DNA of 64,000 nucleotides from Mesostigma viride. Lineage: Eukaryota; Streptophyta; Mesostigmatophyceae; Mesostigmatales; Mesostigmataceae. The DNA lies in assembly GCA_009746045.1 (NCBI GenBank), contig RPFO01000406.1:1027159-1091158 (forward strand). Reading direction: 5' to 3'. Shown one piece after another: positions 59,700 through 64,000 of this stretch. The position numbers and the translations under genes were made by a program. Within the stretch, counting starts at the first letter, position 1; the number at the start of each line of letters is the position of its first letter. The notes beneath the pieces are model-generated. The model had not been told where the DNA came from. It did not search any database and saw nothing but the letters and a program-made list of their open reading frames with translations.

Positions 59700-60481
59700 T
59701 ACACCGTCCGCATTGGAAGTTTGTTATTATGGGTCAATTTTTGCCGTATTTGCATTACGAATAACCCTGGATTGTTTGTTGGGGAGCCAGTTAGAGTCCC
59801 GGGTTTTTATTATTTAATTAAAACCTTTTGTTTGTTTGTTTGTCCTGCAGCCGTTCACGGCACTTGGGTACTTATTTAATTAAATTTCTTTTGTTTGTTT
59901 GGTAGATATGGTACACGCCGTCCCCAACCCGGCCCGGCGGCCCCCCTTTCGGCGGCCACAGGCTATAGTCAGTGGAGGTCTCAGGTCAGTGATACCCTAT
60001 TTAATTGCTCAAGGCCCAGTATCGCACATGAGTAGTACATCTTACATGTACATCTGTAGACACGCTCAGGCCTCAGCCTCTACTGAGTACCGACCGACGT
60101 GCCCTGCCGAGGCAGTAGAGCGTGGATTGCTGGATGCAAAAGCGGTTCACTTGGTTCGCGCCTCACCCCGCGCTCGGCCTGAGTCTCGCGGTTTTTTTTC
60201 GATTTTCACGATATTTCATGTTCCCCGCCTGTCCACTGAAGGTATTTTCGAAGGTTTTATGTACTTTTATATAATATAAAGTGTTTGTTTGTTTTCTCAC
60301 AGGGCGACGACCCCGTGCCCACATGAGTTAATTAATTAATTTTGTTTGTTTGTTTGTTGAGTCCAGTCCTCAGCCCCCGGAGTTAATTAATTAATTTTCT
60401 TTTGTTTTTTTTATGGTTTTCAGCCAGAACATTTTCCAGAAGCTAATTATTTAGTTAGAACTTCCAATGCGGACGGTGTAC
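59700..60481. mobile_element. Inverted-repeat element, about 780 bp
   Basis: ACACCGTCCGCATTGGAAGT at 59701-59720 faces its exact reverse complement at 60460-60479; the matching end is 21-22 bp. Inside, blocks of TTAATTAA next to TTTG repeats recur four times (near 59813, 59876, 60330 and 60382). There is no coding capacity. It is probably a MITE or other non-autonomous DNA transposon. Confidence 0.7.
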
Positions 60482-60853
60482 ACTGGGCACTGGCCGGAAC
60501 TTGGCAGCTTTTTGTACCAACTTTCAGATCTTTTTGCCCAAAACCAGCCCTGCGACCTGAAATTTCAAAATCCACGGTCTCATGATCTTAAACCTGAGAA
60601 TCTTAAACGTGGGGCTGGGGGTGTACTTTCCGCTACTCCCTGTATACAGTATACACGCCTTGCGGTCCCCTCTCTGCTTGGTTGAAGGGGGGGGGGAGCA
60701 CTTCCCCACCACCACACACACACACATGACCCCGCGACACACACCGACACACACTGCACACACACACACACGCACACACACACAACACACACTAACACAC
60801 ACTAACACACACTAACAAGGCTAACACACACACTAACACTAACACACACACAC

Positions 60854-60912
<59 letters not shown>

Positions 60913-61714
60913 CACACTTACTACACCTGCACCCACACCAACTGAACAGTACGTGCCGCCGTTCACTCCCACCCCAACCCCCCTCCCCTCAGCCCACCAC
61001 CACCACCACCCCGCCCCACGTGTACCTCAACCTGCACACTGACTACATGCTGAATAATGAACCCCTGTGAGCCCCCACGTTGTTGTCAACAGCGCGAGCT
61101 TCCCCCCCACGGCAGCCAGTCCACCACCTAGTAGTAGTCTCCCCTCACCCGTCTATATGTGTGACCGATACTCCGCCGTGCACCAGCAAGACGCCCAAGC
61201 CCGTCCCGGACCTTGTCCCCCCACCACCCCGCGGCCCTAGGCTCCCCCCGCAAGCGCGCCCGACCTAACTAGTACTCGCGATCGGCCACGAGCGTCGATC
61301 CGCGCGGCCGCATCGCCGCCACGCGGCGCGCCGTCGCAGCGCTCGCTCAGCTATGCATCCGACCCATCTTCTCACACAATCTGCTGCTTGGATACTTGGC
61401 GGAACCTCGTTTGCACACCAAGTTGCTGTACCAACGCGGGCCGTGTCCCCGATGAGGCAACCGTCCATGCTCCGCTGTCATCAGAGTACCTTGTTGTTGT
61501 CTCCCACAATCTGGCTCTCGACTACTTAGCGGAACATCGTTTGCTAGGACACACCAAGCTGTTGTACCAACGCGGGTGTATCCAATGATGCAACCGTACA
61601 TGTCCCCGCTGAACACGTACAGGTCATTGTTTCTTTGTATGTTTGTGATGGCATGCTGTTCAGTGTCCTTGCCCTCGGCCGTTTCCAAATCTCTGCTGCC
61701 GCTGTGCGGCGTGG
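60482..61714. other. Gene-free flank with (AC)n and a diverged direct duplication
   Basis: AC-rich repeats fill about 60712-60912. A diverged direct repeat of roughly 100 bp lies at 61378-61480 and 61508-61605, sharing GCGGAAC, TCGTTTG and TTGTACCAACGCGGG. I see no gene. Confidence 0.6.

Positions 61715-64000
<2,286 letters not shown>

Overview
This window is nuclear DNA from a ciliated, apparently photosynthetic eukaryote, most likely a green alga. The genes are full of GT-AG introns. One gene encodes meckelin, a ciliary transition-zone protein that non-ciliated land plants lack. A second encodes a GNAT acetyltransferase of the plant/plastid type with a transit-peptide-like N-terminus. A third, secretory-pathway protein carries the RRLLQ motif often seen just after the signal segment in green-algal proteins. 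TGTAA, the usual poly(A) signal of many chlorophytes, lies shortly after two stop codons. A large-genome flagellate such as a prasinophyte would fit, but the exact taxon is inference. There are no prokaryotic operons, CRISPR arrays or rRNA genes, and no recognisable reverse transcriptase, integrase or transposase.

Four protein genes were rebuilt exon by exon, and their splice phases agree at every junction (one short exon of the GNAT gene is tentative). (1) 593-5008, plus strand: the C-terminal half of ECM29, the proteasome adaptor/scaffold; its 5' part lies left of the window. (2) 34298-8353, minus strand: complete TMEM67/meckelin, 27 exons, 1003 codons. (3) 35131-44353, plus strand: a GNAT N-acetyltransferase, 7 exons, 253 codons, divergent from meckelin across an 830-bp shared upstream region. 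(4) 59091-47330, minus strand: a type II membrane or secreted protein with a 600-residue acidic stalk and a C-terminal BNR/Asp-box sialidase-like propeller, 9 exons, 1170 codons. The genes do unrelated jobs (proteasome quality control, ciliary gate, acetylation, glycan-type hydrolase), so no shared pathway is implied.

The space between exons holds simple-sequence arrays and inverted-repeat elements: a 1.75-kb element with terminal and subterminal palindromes (6245-7994), a putative TTAA-flanked element (19323-21232), a 258-bp MITE (38728-38985), a 965-bp foldback with 55-bp tandem repeats in one arm (39681-40645), a 780-bp inverted-repeat element (59700-60481), several hundred-bp CT/CCTC arrays, consecutive ATCC-GTCC-CTCC arrays, and an uninterrupted CAA array of at least 2.28 kb at the right end.

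The most unusual signal is a recurrent architecture. In many introns of the meckelin and sialidase-like genes, and one of ECM29, the 3' end of the upstream exon together with its 5' splice site is repeated, imperfectly, inside the downstream intron, from once to about eight times. Many copies keep a usable GT (or GC) donor. This looks like a local process that duplicates exon-donor junctions and builds introns or offers competing donors. I know of no named feature class for it.
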